From the NCBI GenBank assembly GCA_947627535.1, contig CANQWM010000007.1, forward strand, positions 1-64,000: a DNA stretch of 64,000 nucleotides, written 5' to 3'. The DNA comes from an uncultured Acetatifactor sp. (lineage in GTDB: Bacteria > Bacillota > Clostridia > Lachnospirales > Lachnospiraceae). This document shows, piece after piece, positions 1 through 8,478 of the stretch. The first letter of the stretch is position 1. Every line of letters begins with the position of its first letter. The notes beneath the pieces were generated by a model that searched no databases, was not told where the DNA came from, and saw only the letters and a program-made list of their open reading frames with translations. A program made the position numbers and the translations under genes.

Positions 1-1014
1 TAGTGCGAGGAACAGGCAATTTTGCCACCCGACATAAAACGGTTGCAGGCATAAGCCTTATACTCGGACGCTTTTCGTTTTGTACGGTAGTCCCTCACAA
101 AACGAAAAGAAGATCCGCAATCCATGCACCGCAGAAGTCCTCCGAATAGAGCAATCGTCCCGCTCTTGCCCGTCCTGCTTCTGGACGGGTGGTTGTCCAT
201 CCGCTGAACGGCATCCCACGTTTCCTGAGAGATGATAGGCTCATGGGTATTCTCAACCTTGATCCAATCCTCTTTCGGCTTGCTGACCTGCTTATGGTTT
301 TTGTAGGACACCGTACCCGTCTTGTTCTGCACCATGTGACCGATGTAAACCTCGTTACGGAGAATTGTCTTTACAGTCACGTCATTCCAGTACGGAGTCT
401 CGCCACGCAGATTTTCCGTCCCTCTGCCATGTAATAGAACATTCTCGGCGCGGGTATTTTTTCGGCATTTAGCTGCAATGCGATTTTGCGAAAGCCATAA
501 CCTTGCAGTCTGAGGTCGAAAATGTGACGCACCACCGGCACGGTCACGGGGTCGATCTATAAAACGTGCTTGTCGTCCGCGCTCTTTTTGTAGCCCAGCG
601 GAGCATAGCATCCGACATATTTGCCACTCTTGAACGTGGATTGCTTTACCGCCTTGATTTTGTTGCTGGTATCACGCGCATAGAGTTCATTCATCACGTT
701 TTTCAGAATGACCAGCATTTCATTGTTCTTGTGCATGGTATCCACGCCATCATTGAGTGCGATGAACCGGCAGTCGAGGCTTGGAAAAACGAAATCCGTA
801 TATCGGCCAGCCTCGATGTAATCTCTACCCAGCCTGCTGAGATCCTTGGTCAAAATCAGGTTGATCTTTCCATCCGTCGCGTCCTGCACCAGCCTATTGA
901 AGCTCGGTCTATCGAACGTTGTCCCGGAAACGCCATCGTCGCAGTAGTAGTCGTAGAGATTCCATCCCTGCTCTCTGACATACCGGGTCAGCAGTTCCTT
1001 TTGAGAGTTATTGT
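1..1014 (-). pseudogene. Large serine recombinase, degraded and truncated
   Basis: Reading leftward from about 1014, the translation matches a large serine recombinase of the TnpX/TndX type. The end of the resolvase catalytic domain is present (motifs LTKDLSRLGRDYIEAGRY and GRYTDFVFPSLD). It is followed by a Recombinase domain (VPVVRHIFDLRLQGYG...KIALQLNAE) and a zinc-ribbon part (LRCMDCGSSFRF, CNRF). Three defects show decay: the N-terminus with the catalytic serine is missing, because an in-frame TGA lies just upstream of the first homologous residues; an amber stop lies at 557-559; and a frameshift lies near 411-420. The left end continues beyond the window. It is probably the dead integrase of a Tn1549-like conjugative element. 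The family is clear; the exact subfamily is inferred. Confidence 0.8.
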
Positions 1015-1111
1015 GTAAAGGGGGCTTTCACCCACCAAATACACAATGGCTGACGGCTCATTTGTGGCAAAGTGAAGCGACCGGCTGAAAGGAGGGCAAA
1101 CTAAAGCAGGT

Positions 1112-1151
1112 AGGGACATGACACACCGATGGGCGGTCATGTCTCTCTTTT
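1112..1151 (+). terminator. Hairpin with T-tract beside the recombinase scar
   Basis: AGGGACATGAC (1112-1122) pairs with GTCATGTCTCT (1136-1146) with one wobble, and is followed by CTTTT. It looks like a Rho-independent terminator for rightward transcripts, but no rightward gene precedes it. It may be left over from the mobile element. Confidence 0.4.
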
Positions 1152-1181
1152 ACAGCCCTTAAACAAGAAGTTGTCTGGCTA

Positions 1182-1601
1182 TCAAAACCAGCCGATTTTT
1201 TCTTCCTTGAATTGTGGGGTATCGCTGTTTTGATAAGGATTGTAGTTGCTCAGGTTACAACCGAACTCCTTTAGAAATCTAATTTTGTTGTCAGAAGTCC
1301 ATTCAACAAGTGATATTCCGTCAAATTCCCCAATGCGTCCGTTGTCCATCTCATTCTTGAAATACCACTCTACAATAGTTTGATTATCTTTGTGAAAAAA
1401 TTGTTTTATGTCCCATACAAGGACTTTTCCACGAGTATTCCATTCCTTAAACCAGTGTTTTACAGTGGCGCGATTTTCGTATTTCGGGCTCCAGCTTTCA
1501 ATATAGATAACATCATCTGTGAAAATTTCATCAATACCCAAGTCTTTCTGTTGCAACCACATATCAAACCACAGACGCACTATTTTCTCTCTTTCCTGCA
1601 T
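1182..1601 (-). CDS. NTF2-like/SnoaL-like small protein
   Basis: The product is a 139-residue soluble protein with the pattern of the SnoaL/NTF2-like cone fold: an N-terminal helix (EKIVRLWFDMWLQ), then FTDDVIYIESWSPKYENRATVKHWFKEW, then beta strands ending in ISLVEWTSDNKIRFLKEFG. The family includes isomerases, cyclases and many uncharacterised binding proteins, so no substrate can be assigned. The start is supported by GGAGG nine bases upstream. It stands alone, with mobile-element DNA on both sides. Base composition is AT-rich compared with the core genes to the right, which fits acquisition by transfer. Confidence 0.7.
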   Translation of the reverse strand: MQEREKIVRLWFDMWLQQKDLGIDEIFTDDVIYIESWSPKYENRATVKHWFKEWNTRGKVLVWDIKQFFHKDNQTIVEWYFKNEMDNGRIGEFDGISLVEWTSDNKIRFLKEFGCNLSNYNPYQNSDTPQFKEEKIGWF

Positions 1602-1816
1602 GAGCCAGTTCCTCCATCAATTCCGAGTTGTCGCTTTCTTGAGTCATGCTGAAATTATAGCACACAAAGAAAACCGTTTCAAGATGTCAACCTATCCCCG
1701 AAGGGCGCACTTATTCACCACCGGCAGGGCCGGCGGTGGTACTGCCTGACGGCAGCCGTGCGCTCTCCGAGGGGGACGCTCCAGCTAATCCTTGCCCCTG
1801 CTGGTAGCACCGAGCC

Positions 1817-1872
1817 GGGAAGCTGTCAAGGGATCGGCTTCGCCTTGCCTGCGGCACCCTTGACAGTTTCCC
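1817..1872. repeat. 16-bp inverted repeat, possible origin or transfer site
   Basis: GGGAAGCTGTCAAGGG and CCCTTGACAGTTTCCC form a near-perfect inverted repeat around 24 bases. Such long spaced repeats are found at plasmid or ICE origins and at regulator sites. The role is inferred only from the element context. Confidence 0.4.
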
Positions 1873-1895
1873 GCCCCGGCGCTTGATAGCCGCCA

Positions 1896-1920
1896 AGAGG
1901 GGCGTAAGCCCCTCTCTTTT
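1896..1920 (+). terminator. Perfect 8-bp hairpin with TTTT
   Basis: AGAGGGGC and GCCCCTCT flank a GTAA loop, followed by CTTTT. It is terminator-like in the rightward direction. It may equally be a structural element of the mobile DNA. Confidence 0.4.
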
Positions 1921-2143
1921 CAGAATGTGAACTTTTGGGCGAAAGACCCTTGACAAATCGCTTAGTGGTTTTCAATCGACACGGACTCGCCGGCTCTTTC
2001 ATCGTCGCGGCTCAACCGTGCATAGATACCCACATTGTAATTTTCCTGCATATTTTTCTTTTACCTCCCAATATGCAGTGCGTATGGTAATCAGAAATCC
2101 TAACCCATTATACCACAGCACCGCCCATGATTCCAGTAGGACC

Positions 2144-2359
2144 TCAGCCCGCCCTGTCGATTTTTTCGAGGGTGAGCGCGTCAAGGAGAGGCCCCATCTC
2201 GGTGCTGCCGCCGTAAAATGTGTTGACATGATAGACCGTTCCGTCCTCCATCTCCATTTCGGTTTTTGTGGGCAGGCAAAGAAACTCCCGTCCTTGATGT
2301 TTGATAATGGGGAACAGTTCTTCCAGCTTAAAATCTTTGCTCTTTTCGTTCTCGTTCAT
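2144..2359 (-). CDS. Small hypothetical protein of the mobile-element remnant
   Basis: The product has 71 residues. The ATG at 2359 is chosen because GGAGG sits seven bases upstream; the open frame runs further up without such a site. The sequence starts MNENEKSKDFKLEELF and is mostly charged, with a segment KTEMEMEDGTVYHVNTFYGG that looks like two beta strands. I recognise no domain. It lies among the inverted repeats of the element scar and is probably an ICE accessory protein. An 11-bp inverted repeat (2420-2430 and 2484-2494) lies just upstream and could control it. Confidence 0.55.
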   Translation of the reverse strand: MNENEKSKDFKLEELFPIIKHQGREFLCLPTKTEMEMEDGTVYHVNTFYGGSTEMGPLLDALTLEKIDRAG

Positions 2360-2970
2360 CTCGATACCTCCGTTTTCTCCGCTGTGCGGAGAAGCCCGAC
2401 AAGAGGAAGAAAACGAAGGAGCCGCATGACCGGCAAAGAAAAAATCCCAAGCCGATAACAGAGTTTCCCATCGGAAAACTCCAGTCATGCGGCTTAGGAA
2501 GACTTCGCCTTGTCAGCGGCTCCATAGCACAGCCATGTCAATATTCCTCTTTGCCGTCCCTTTGAACGCTCACTATACGGAGCGCAAAATCACGACTGTC
2601 CCGAATGGGAAAAGAGGAGCAGAGCGTTATTGCATCTGTCGAGATTATTGTAACAGAAACGTATGTTCGTATCAACGGGTTTTATCGAAAAAGTGTTCGT
2701 GTTGCCAGAAGTTTTTTCAAAAACCTATCGTCAGTCACAACGCGAATTTATGATTTTGGAAAACAGCAAGCAAATCCGGTGTGGCCACACTTCGGATTTT
2801 TGCCCGCTGCCCCCGGAGGGACAGCAAGCAAATCCGGTGAGTACCCACCTGCTTCTTTCGTGGGATTCCCACACCCTTTTTATTTTCGTTTCTGAGAAAA
2901 GACCGCTGGCTTTCCACACAGAAAAATGATGATGAATTAGTCCGTCTTTATATCCTTGTTATCGCGCTAT
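2360..2970. other. Non-coding remnant with direct and inverted repeats (candidate oriT)
   Basis: No gene is supported. Visible structures are an 11-bp inverted repeat AGCCGCATGAC/GTCATGCGGCT (2420-2430, 2484-2494), a 19-bp direct repeat ACAGCAAGCAAATCCGGTG (2763-2781 and 2821-2839), and a palindrome around TGTGGCCACA within 2772-2799. A rightward open frame from 2605 covers part of the stretch but has no good ribosome binding site. It resembles the region before mobilisation genes in Tn1549-like elements. Confidence 0.4.
2763..2839. repeat. 19-bp direct repeat flanking a palindrome
   Basis: Two identical copies of ACAGCAAGCAAATCCGGTG start 58 bases apart. The first overlaps a palindrome (2772-2799: AAATCCG, GTGTGGCCACAC, CGGATTT). 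The arrangement resembles a transfer origin (relaxase recognition), but no relaxase gene is in the window. Confidence 0.5.
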
Positions 2971-4134
2971 TCATTCAACTTGACATTGCTTCACCCATTT
3001 TTCCCAACGGGGATCTGCCTTTATTTCCTTTTCGACTTGTTCATAATCCGGGTTGCACCAGAATGGCCAATCATCCGGCAGCGTCCTTGCGATCCCACTG
3101 CATAACTCTGTTCTGTATGTCACGCGGGACACGAGAGGCGCGGTGTAAGTGTGTTCTTTTCCATCGCAGAGCGATTCGAGTGCCCTTGCATGACGGAGCG
3201 CTTCATCCAAAGAGCCGAAAGCGTCATCGTGCAGCCCGCGTTCCCATTCAAGTCGTGATAAATACAGATAGAGCTTGATGAGACTGCCATGATAAGCGCC
3301 AAAGTTTCCATCATCACAGAGAAGCCTCCAAAGCGCGATAACGCCCTTCACTTTTTGAACAGGCAAATCGCTCGTAAAATGGTTTTTGTTGGTAATCAAT
3401 CCATATACCATCTGCTCAGAAAAGATATCCGCCATTTTAAGCAATAGCTCGCCGACGTATTTCGCCTCTTCTTTTCCGTCCTCTGCTCCCGCAAGCAAAA
3501 CTTCCCGGCTTTTGCGTAGTTCCGGCATCCGATTAGCGTGAGCGATTGCCTTTTCGTTTTCGCCGATATTTCGATAGAGAAGCACCAATATGGAGATTGC
3601 TTTTGTGACGATTTCATAATCATGTGCTGAATCTGCCAATGTCTCGCAAAGCTTGATTGCTTCGTCCCAATACGGGTTTTGCCTATGAACATCATAGTCA
3701 TGCCGGATATAACCCTCATCATCATAATACAACCATTCATGATGCCTTCTCCAACCGGCCTCGGAAAGCGTATCGGCAAGTGTGATCATAAGCCGCTCGT
3801 TTTGTGGAAATTCAGCAAGACCATCCCTTAAAATAGACAGGCATTCGTCCACCCATTCGTCATCGCTGCGTCCTTTTATGTGAAACGCATCGATTTTCTG
3901 AATAATAGCCTCAATCTTTTTCTCACGGTCGTTTTGGTATCCAAACAGCTCATCAATGGACACGCCAAAATAATTTGCAATGCTTGGAATGAGCTCTAAA
4001 TCAGGATAACTACCGCTGGCCTCCCAACGCGAAACAGCTTGAGCGGTGACACCGACCGCAACGGCCAAATCATCTTGTTTCCTCGCGTCACGCAGTCGTA
4101 GTTCCTTGATTTTTTCACCTATTGTTATTTTCAT
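2971..4134 (-). CDS. XRE-family regulator with C-terminal helical repeat region
   Basis: The product has 387 residues. Residues 3-64 form a helix-turn-helix of the XRE/Cro type (IKELRLRDARKQDDLAVAVG, then VSRWEASGSYPDLELIPSIA, then ISIDELFGY-like end). The rest is alpha-helical with repeated helix pairs resembling TPR, as in regulators that sense a peptide or ligand through the C-terminal domain. GAGG precedes the ATG. The gene stands alone, convergent with nothing, about 380 bases left of the methyltransferase. Its target is unknown; self-regulation or control of the surrounding accessory genes is likely for this family. Confidence 0.85.
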   Translation of the reverse strand: MKITIGEKIKELRLRDARKQDDLAVAVGVTAQAVSRWEASGSYPDLELIPSIANYFGVSIDELFGYQNDREKKIEAIIQKIDAFHIKGRSDDEWVDECLSILRDGLAEFPQNERLMITLADTLSEAGWRRHHEWLYYDDEGYIRHDYDVHRQNPYWDEAIKLCETLADSAHDYEIVTKAISILVLLYRNIGENEKAIAHANRMPELRKSREVLLAGAEDGKEEAKYVGELLLKMADIFSEQMVYGLITNKNHFTSDLPVQKVKGVIALWRLLCDDGNFGAYHGSLIKLYLYLSRLEWERGLHDDAFGSLDEALRHARALESLCDGKEHTYTAPLVSRVTYRTELCSGIARTLPDDWPFWCNPDYEQVEKEIKADPRWEKWVKQCQVE

Positions 4135-4516
4135 GTCTATACCTCACATTCTTTCTTTTCACCGGTGTAGTTCCATTATACAAGACACTTCAGAAGTATT
4201 CCATTATCAATTAGTTGTTTACTATTCAACTGTCGGTTGTTTTCGATTTGTCAAAAGACCTCTGCAACCTTAAACATCACGTTTCAAATTGAAATTGTCT
4301 TGAAGCAGAAAAAACGCATTATATTAAGCATTTTCACTGCAATTATAGGAATAAATGCTCCCGTATAAATTCATCAAAATAAAGCACCCGCCTCCGATAC
4401 GGCTGACACATTCCAGCCGCCGGAAACGGGCGTTTGGTCTTATATTTTGGATTTCCGATTACCGCCGCACCGCTGATGTTGTTGTCATGCTTTATGCGGT
4501 GTTGTCATTGTATTTT
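4135..4516. other. AT-rich intergenic stretch with terminator
   Basis: This stretch contains the XRE promoter region at its left end and, near 4387-4431, a terminator for the methyltransferase. Nothing else is recognised. The composition is clearly AT-richer than the core genome to the right. Confidence 0.5.
4387..4431 (-). terminator. Rho-independent terminator after the methyltransferase
   Basis: On the minus strand, CCCGTTTCCGGCGGCTG and CAGCCGTATCGGAGGCGGG form a long imperfect hairpin followed by TGCTTTATTTT. It lies 86 bases past the methyltransferase stop. Confidence 0.6.
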
Positions 4517-5275
4517 TTATAAACGGACAGCCTTCATTCTAATTCTGACATAATCGGCATACCATTTCCCATTCATAAACAAATCACTCCGCAGAGCCTC
4601 TACTGCTTTATCCACAATCACTTCTTTTTCTTGTTCTGTTTTAACAACCAAAAACGGCGTTTTAATAAACATATTAATCCAGTCTTTTAATCCATTGTCA
4701 CCTTTAAGCTCTGTCAGCCTGTCGAAAAGGACGGCATATTGTACTTCAAATCCTGTATTTTCCAACAATGCTGCATACTCTCCAATCGTCGGAAAATAAA
4801 ACGGCATCTCATAGCAATAACCATATTCCAAAAAAATTGACGCCAGTGCCCTGTGTATTTTTTGATTGTTCCTGTGACCACCGAACTCAAAAACGAACTG
4901 TCCATTGTTTTTTAGAGCATTATAAACACATTTGAGCATATTCTGTTGTCTATCCTTGTTAATCCAATGAAACACCGCATTGGAGAATACGACATCGACC
5001 GGTTCGGGAAGCGTAAAGTCGGCAGCGTCTCCTTGTATAAAATCAATAGCGGGGTATTTTTCTTTTGCAATATCCAGAAGATCACCAGATGCGTCCAGAC
5101 CTTTCACTAAATAGCCTTTATCCTGTAACGCCTTTGTCAATGCTCCATTGCCGCAGCCAAGGTCCAATACGGAACTGCCTTTATCGGCGTCTATCAAGTC
5201 AATAACACTGTTCCCGTATTGATGAACAAAGGAAAAATCCGCAGTATATTTATTCGCGTCCCATTTTATATTCAT
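4517..5275 (-). CDS. Class I SAM-dependent methyltransferase
   Basis: The product has 252 residues. Start 5275 (MNIKWDANKY) is chosen over 5290 because GGGGAG lies seven bases upstream. The Rossmann-fold SAM-binding motif I is SVLDLGCGNGALTKAL (about residues 33-48). Motif II acidic end is VKGLDAS. Post motifs are GDAADFTLPEPVDVVFSNAVFHWI and ALKNNGQFVFEFGG. The length and the FSNAVFHWI block resemble trans-aconitate 2-methyltransferase and related small-molecule methyltransferases. The substrate cannot be named. It is followed by its own terminator and sits between the XRE regulator and the defence pair, with no clear functional link. Confidence 0.85.
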   Translation of the reverse strand: MNIKWDANKYTADFSFVHQYGNSVIDLIDADKGSSVLDLGCGNGALTKALQDKGYLVKGLDASGDLLDIAKEKYPAIDFIQGDAADFTLPEPVDVVFSNAVFHWINKDRQQNMLKCVYNALKNNGQFVFEFGGHRNNQKIHRALASIFLEYGYCYEMPFYFPTIGEYAALLENTGFEVQYAVLFDRLTELKGDNGLKDWINMFIKTPFLVVKTEQEKEVIVDKAVEALRSDLFMNGKWYADYVRIRMKAVRL

Positions 5276-5342
5276 TGCGTTTCTCCCCAAACAATTTCTA
5301 ATCTTTTACTGATATCCTGCCACAATCACGCTCGCCAGGAAA

Positions 5343-6056
5343 TTAATCATTATTTTTACGCAAAAAATAGCTTCTTATTTCTTCCGGCAAATACTTCGCC
5401 AGTTCCTCCACCAGTTCATACACCTTTGTTCCCGGTGCAATTTCCGTTGGGGTCTTACCTGTCCCATCTTTGATAATCCGCTTTGCATATCGTATTGCCA
5501 GTTTTGGATTGCCTTTTCCCATTAGTATTTCAAAAAGATTCGGCATATTCTTCTGATATTTTCCCAATCCCAATTCCTGAAACTTACTGTTTAAAAAATC
5601 TATGTACCCTGTCCGGTGGTTATTCGCCGTATAATAAGCAAAATGTAATATAAACCAAAACTCAATACATTCATTACTCCATGCTACATGATATTGTAAT
5701 TCTGAGTTATCCTTATTTAACAAATCAACTCGTTCCACAACACCATTAAAATGCTCTGCTGGAAAGCTGTCCTTATCATACACACACCAGATTTGACCCT
5801 TTTGTATGTTATTCTCTTTGACATATCTTTCTGCCATTCCTATGACGCGCATGGTGTCCACAGCGCAAGGTTCAATCTCAATCAATACCATATCTTTGTA
5901 GATAGGGTTGTCCTCAATCAGCCGCTTAAATCCTGCAAAATACTGAGGCTCTGTTTGTTCCCCTTCACAAAAGATGTAATAGCGGTACTCTTTGAGTTCC
6001 AAATAATGTTTCCGACGCTCTTTCTTCCACTTTTCCATACCAGCTTTTTTAGGCAT
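5343..6056 (-). CDS. RloB-family protein (TOPRIM-like nuclease; AbiL-type partner)
   Basis: The product has 237 residues and belongs to the RloB family. TOPRIM-type acidic residues are visible: YIFCEGEQTEPQYF (catalytic Glu, about residues 27-40) and WCVYDKDSF (DxD). A conserved C-terminal half includes SNECIEFWFILHF. The start has GGGGG seven bases upstream and overlaps the stop of the ATPase gene by eight bases, so the two are translationally coupled. Pairs of an OLD-like ATPase and a RloB protein occur in type I restriction loci (RloA/RloB) and in the phage abortive-infection system AbiL. I infer a nuclease effector released or activated by the ATPase. Confidence 0.85.
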   Translation of the reverse strand: MPKKAGMEKWKKERRKHYLELKEYRYYIFCEGEQTEPQYFAGFKRLIEDNPIYKDMVLIEIEPCAVDTMRVIGMAERYVKENNIQKGQIWCVYDKDSFPAEHFNGVVERVDLLNKDNSELQYHVAWSNECIEFWFILHFAYYTANNHRTGYIDFLNSKFQELGLGKYQKNMPNLFEILMGKGNPKLAIRYAKRIIKDGTGKTPTEIAPGTKVYELVEELAKYLPEEIRSYFLRKNND

Positions 6057-7275
6057 TGATTGTCCCCCAATCTATAATCCTTTGCAGATACGGGTCTGCG
6101 CCATATTTCCCCTCAAGATACTGTTTATCATATCTTGCATCCTTGCGGACTGACACACCATTGCCATCCTTAAACTCTACCAATGAATATAACTTGGTGT
6201 TTTGATCTCTCCCCTTTGCTACAAACCAGATTTCATCCCTTCGATAAACCTCATTGTTCATGGTTGATAGGTCATGGGAGGTAAAAATCAATTGACCCTT
6301 TTCTTTGTTTACATTCATATCCGTATACAGTTCAATAATGTGTTTCAACAATAATGGATGAATTTTTGCGTCAAGTTCGTCAATTACCAATGTTGTTCCA
6401 TAAATCAGGCTGCTCACTATATAAGGCAAAAGTCCAAATAGCTTTTTTGTTCCACTGGACTCCTCGGATAAAGTAAGTTCTGTGCTCTCACCATTCACAA
6501 TATGTTTTGTATACACCTCTACCGTATCCTCATCCTTTTCTTCAACACGGAAATCTTCAATATCCAAGTCCATTTCCCGGATCATTTTCAGCACTAATTC
6601 TTTGATTTTATCAGATTTTGCTATTGCTGTTCTCATTTCCTGATAAGGATTTCCATAATTTATAAAGTCTATGGATTCTTCAAACCAATTTAGCACATCA
6701 TTCACTATTTCGTTCTTTTTATAAGTAATCCCAAGATATGACAATAATGGCAAAGTTTCCGACAAATCTTCACTAATCTTAAATTTGACAAATGTACCTT
6801 TCAAATCTATTTCATTTTTTTCACGAACAAACAATACCGAGCGCCTTCCTGTTTCCATTTTCACTCTATCAAGGCTTTCATAAATCACAGTGTCTTTCTG
6901 AATATGGAGAATATAACGATATTCTGCTTCCTGTGTCCGAAAGAAAATTTCAAACTCTGTAGGCATATTTCTATTTTTTTCTGTAAAAGCAAATGGTTCT
7001 ATAGGAATTTTCCTGGCCTTGTATGCGCAGTCGCTTTTATCGCAGGTCGCGCAAAGAGGGCGCAAAATTTTAGAGGCCAATGTGTGAATTGCTTCAAGTA
7101 CATTAGACTTTCCGCCGCCGTTCGGCCCATAGATAACCGCTACGGGCAGAAACAATTCTCCATTCTCATCTTTAATGATTTTATCGTTATGCTCCGAAAT
7201 AGCTGCTGCCTGCATATCAAATGTAATCTCATCACGGATACTCTTATAGTTTTTAACAGTAAATTGGCTTAGCAT
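6049..7275 (-). CDS. AAA/ABC-type ATPase of a RloA/AbiLi-like defence pair
   Basis: The product has 408 residues. ATG 7275 (MLSQFTVKNYKSI) is preferred over the GTG at 7290, since GGAGG lies eight bases before it. The order is N-terminal strand FTVKNYKSIRDEITFD, Walker A GPNGGGKSN (about residue 50), a cysteine knuckle CATCDKSDC soon after, ABC-like signature LSEESSGTKKLF, Walker B TTLVIDELDAKIHP, and switch histidine FTSHD. This is the AAA_21/AAA_15 architecture of OLD-like defence ATPases. With RloB it forms a two-gene operon driven by a good promoter at 7303-7330. By family, it likely senses phage infection and licenses the partner nuclease. The cysteine knuckle may bind zinc (inference). 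Confidence 0.85.
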   Translation of the reverse strand: MLSQFTVKNYKSIRDEITFDMQAAAISEHNDKIIKDENGELFLPVAVIYGPNGGGKSNVLEAIHTLASKILRPLCATCDKSDCAYKARKIPIEPFAFTEKNRNMPTEFEIFFRTQEAEYRYILHIQKDTVIYESLDRVKMETGRRSVLFVREKNEIDLKGTFVKFKISEDLSETLPLLSYLGITYKKNEIVNDVLNWFEESIDFINYGNPYQEMRTAIAKSDKIKELVLKMIREMDLDIEDFRVEEKDEDTVEVYTKHIVNGESTELTLSEESSGTKKLFGLLPYIVSSLIYGTTLVIDELDAKIHPLLLKHIIELYTDMNVNKEKGQLIFTSHDLSTMNNEVYRRDEIWFVAKGRDQNTKLYSLVEFKDGNGVSVRKDARYDKQYLEGKYGADPYLQRIIDWGTINA

Positions 7276-7302
7276 ATCATTAACCTCCACTTATAATTTT
7301 AT

Positions 7303-7330
7303 ATTATATACCATTTTTCAATTTTGTAAA
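7303..7330 (-). promoter_or_regulatory. Sigma-A promoter of the ATPase/RloB pair
   Basis: On the minus strand, TTTACA (7325-7330), a 16-base spacer and TATAAT (7303-7308) lie about 30 bases before the ATPase start. The match to the vegetative consensus is close. Confidence 0.7.
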
Positions 7331-7752
7331 CTATATATGAGTTTTTTTCTCATATTTACGCATTTATATGTGTCAATCAAATCACTGAAAAATGCTTGCC
7401 GCAATCCAGAGATTGCGGTATATTAAACATAAAGAAGGACATCTGCGCTAGCAGATGCCCCACAGGAGTTACCGATAGACGGTTAGCCCGGAACAATTCA
7501 GCTAATGAAATAGCCGCTTTAGTTTACGAGACAGGGGCGGCTATTTCTGTGTCTTTCCATTATCTTTGCTGCCGACGACGTATCCGAGACCGAAACAGGT
7601 CAGGCATAAGCTTTGCAGGTTTCTATGTAATCGGAGGGGCGCACTGCGTCCGGTGGACGCAGGCTCTGCGCCGACCGAAACGAAGTGTAGAACATAGTTC
7701 GCCCTACATTTCATTTCATTACTTCTGGTCAAATTTCTGGTACTTGTATCTT
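7331..7752. other. Intergenic stretch with three consecutive hairpins
   Basis: No protein gene is seen. Three strong hairpins follow each other: CCGCAATC/GATTGCGG (7399-7418, CAGA loop), CATCTGC/GCAGATG (about 7440-7457, GCTA loop), and GAAATAGCCGC/GCGGCTATTTC (7507-7547). The spacing suggests a structured RNA ending near 7550, but I recognise no known RNA family. The rest (7550-7752) shows nothing. Confidence 0.4.
7399..7547 (+). ncRNA. Candidate structured RNA (three hairpins)
   Basis: Stems of 8, 7 and 11 bp occur within 150 bases in a gene-free region. Strand is uncertain because the stems are symmetrical. No promoter is clear. It may be a small RNA or a leftover regulatory leader of mobile DNA. 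Confidence 0.3.
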
Positions 7753-8339
7753 CTATACATTCAATTTCAGCTGATATTCCCGGTTCTCAATCATCTTCAT
7801 TGCCTCGCGAAAAATTGCAAGACATTTTTCTTCGGTCTTCCCGAAATCCGTAAACATCTCCGAAATAATGGCGTCACACTCTTCCAATGCTTCCTCGTAC
7901 TGTACTTTCGTCAAATCATTCTGCCGATATGCTTCATCCAGTTCATCCCTGTCGTCAATCCGGATGTCGCCCTGTGGAGTAGCTATAACGTCTAAATATT
8001 TATCCCAATATACCGCAACACCGTCACTGTCGTATACATATTTCTCAATTACATCAACATACCATACTGTTACAGAATAGTCCTTTCCCCTGCCGTAGGT
8101 TTTAACATTGCCGTAATCAATCTCTTTTTCCCCTTTGGTATCAGCTGCAGCCAAACCATTCCGCCACCTGTAACAGCAACTTTTCCGGCTTTTTCAAAAT
8201 CCCAAAAGAATTGTTCTCCATCTGTCAGCATAATCACGCTGACAAAGCCTCGAAAAATCTCATTGTCCATGTCCATCTGATAGTATGGATAATGTTGAAA
8301 TCCCCATTTTAAATCTCTGTTCAATCTTTTTGTTTTCAT
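7753..8339 (-). pseudogene. DUF402 protein, frameshifted
   Basis: Two overlapping frames together give one DUF402-family protein of about 195 residues. The first half starts at ATG 8339 (MKTKRLNRDLKWGFQHY; GGAGG just upstream) and the second half holds the typical DUF402 block WYVDVIEKYVYDSDG...KYLDVIATPQGDI...DDRDELDEAY. Continuity breaks at a C4/T5 run (8125-8133), where one base is missing: PKG should continue EKEIDYGNV. DUF402 proteins include nucleoside phosphatases and RNA-linked enzymes. It is either a real loss of function, a slippage-based switch, or a sequencing error in the homopolymer. Confidence 0.75.
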
Positions 8340-8478
8340 TTTCCCCTCCGCAATGCCCCTTTTCATAAGCTGACATCACAATTTCAAAAATTTCTCCTTC
8401 TTTTTGCAGTCTTTGACTTCTCTCGACCAATACTGGTCAAGTGTATTCCTGTTCTCGATCATCGTTGTCTTTTGTTTC

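Larger units (their letters stand above)
1602..2143. other. Gene-free stretch rich in inverted repeats (mobile-element scar)
   Basis: No convincing gene is seen. The stretch contains a 16-bp inverted repeat (1817-1832 against 1857-1872, 15 of 16 matching, 24-base spacer), a hairpin at 1896-1915 followed by TTTT, and a GC-rich palindrome near 1719-1740. An 81-codon open frame here (1711-1956) has no ribosome binding site and arginine/serine-rich composition, so I do not call it. The sequence resembles replication/transfer DNA of Tn1549-like elements. Confidence 0.45.

Noticed and set aside
1711-1956. 81-codon minus-strand frame in the element scar
   Set aside because: No ribosome binding site, Arg/Ser-rich composition, and the DNA is filled with inverted repeats, so non-coding function is likelier.
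8125-8133. Programmed ribosomal frameshift in the DUF402 gene
   Set aside because: The run could slip, but DUF402 genes are not known to need it and no stimulating structure or internal Shine-Dalgarno is seen. A mutation or read error is simpler.
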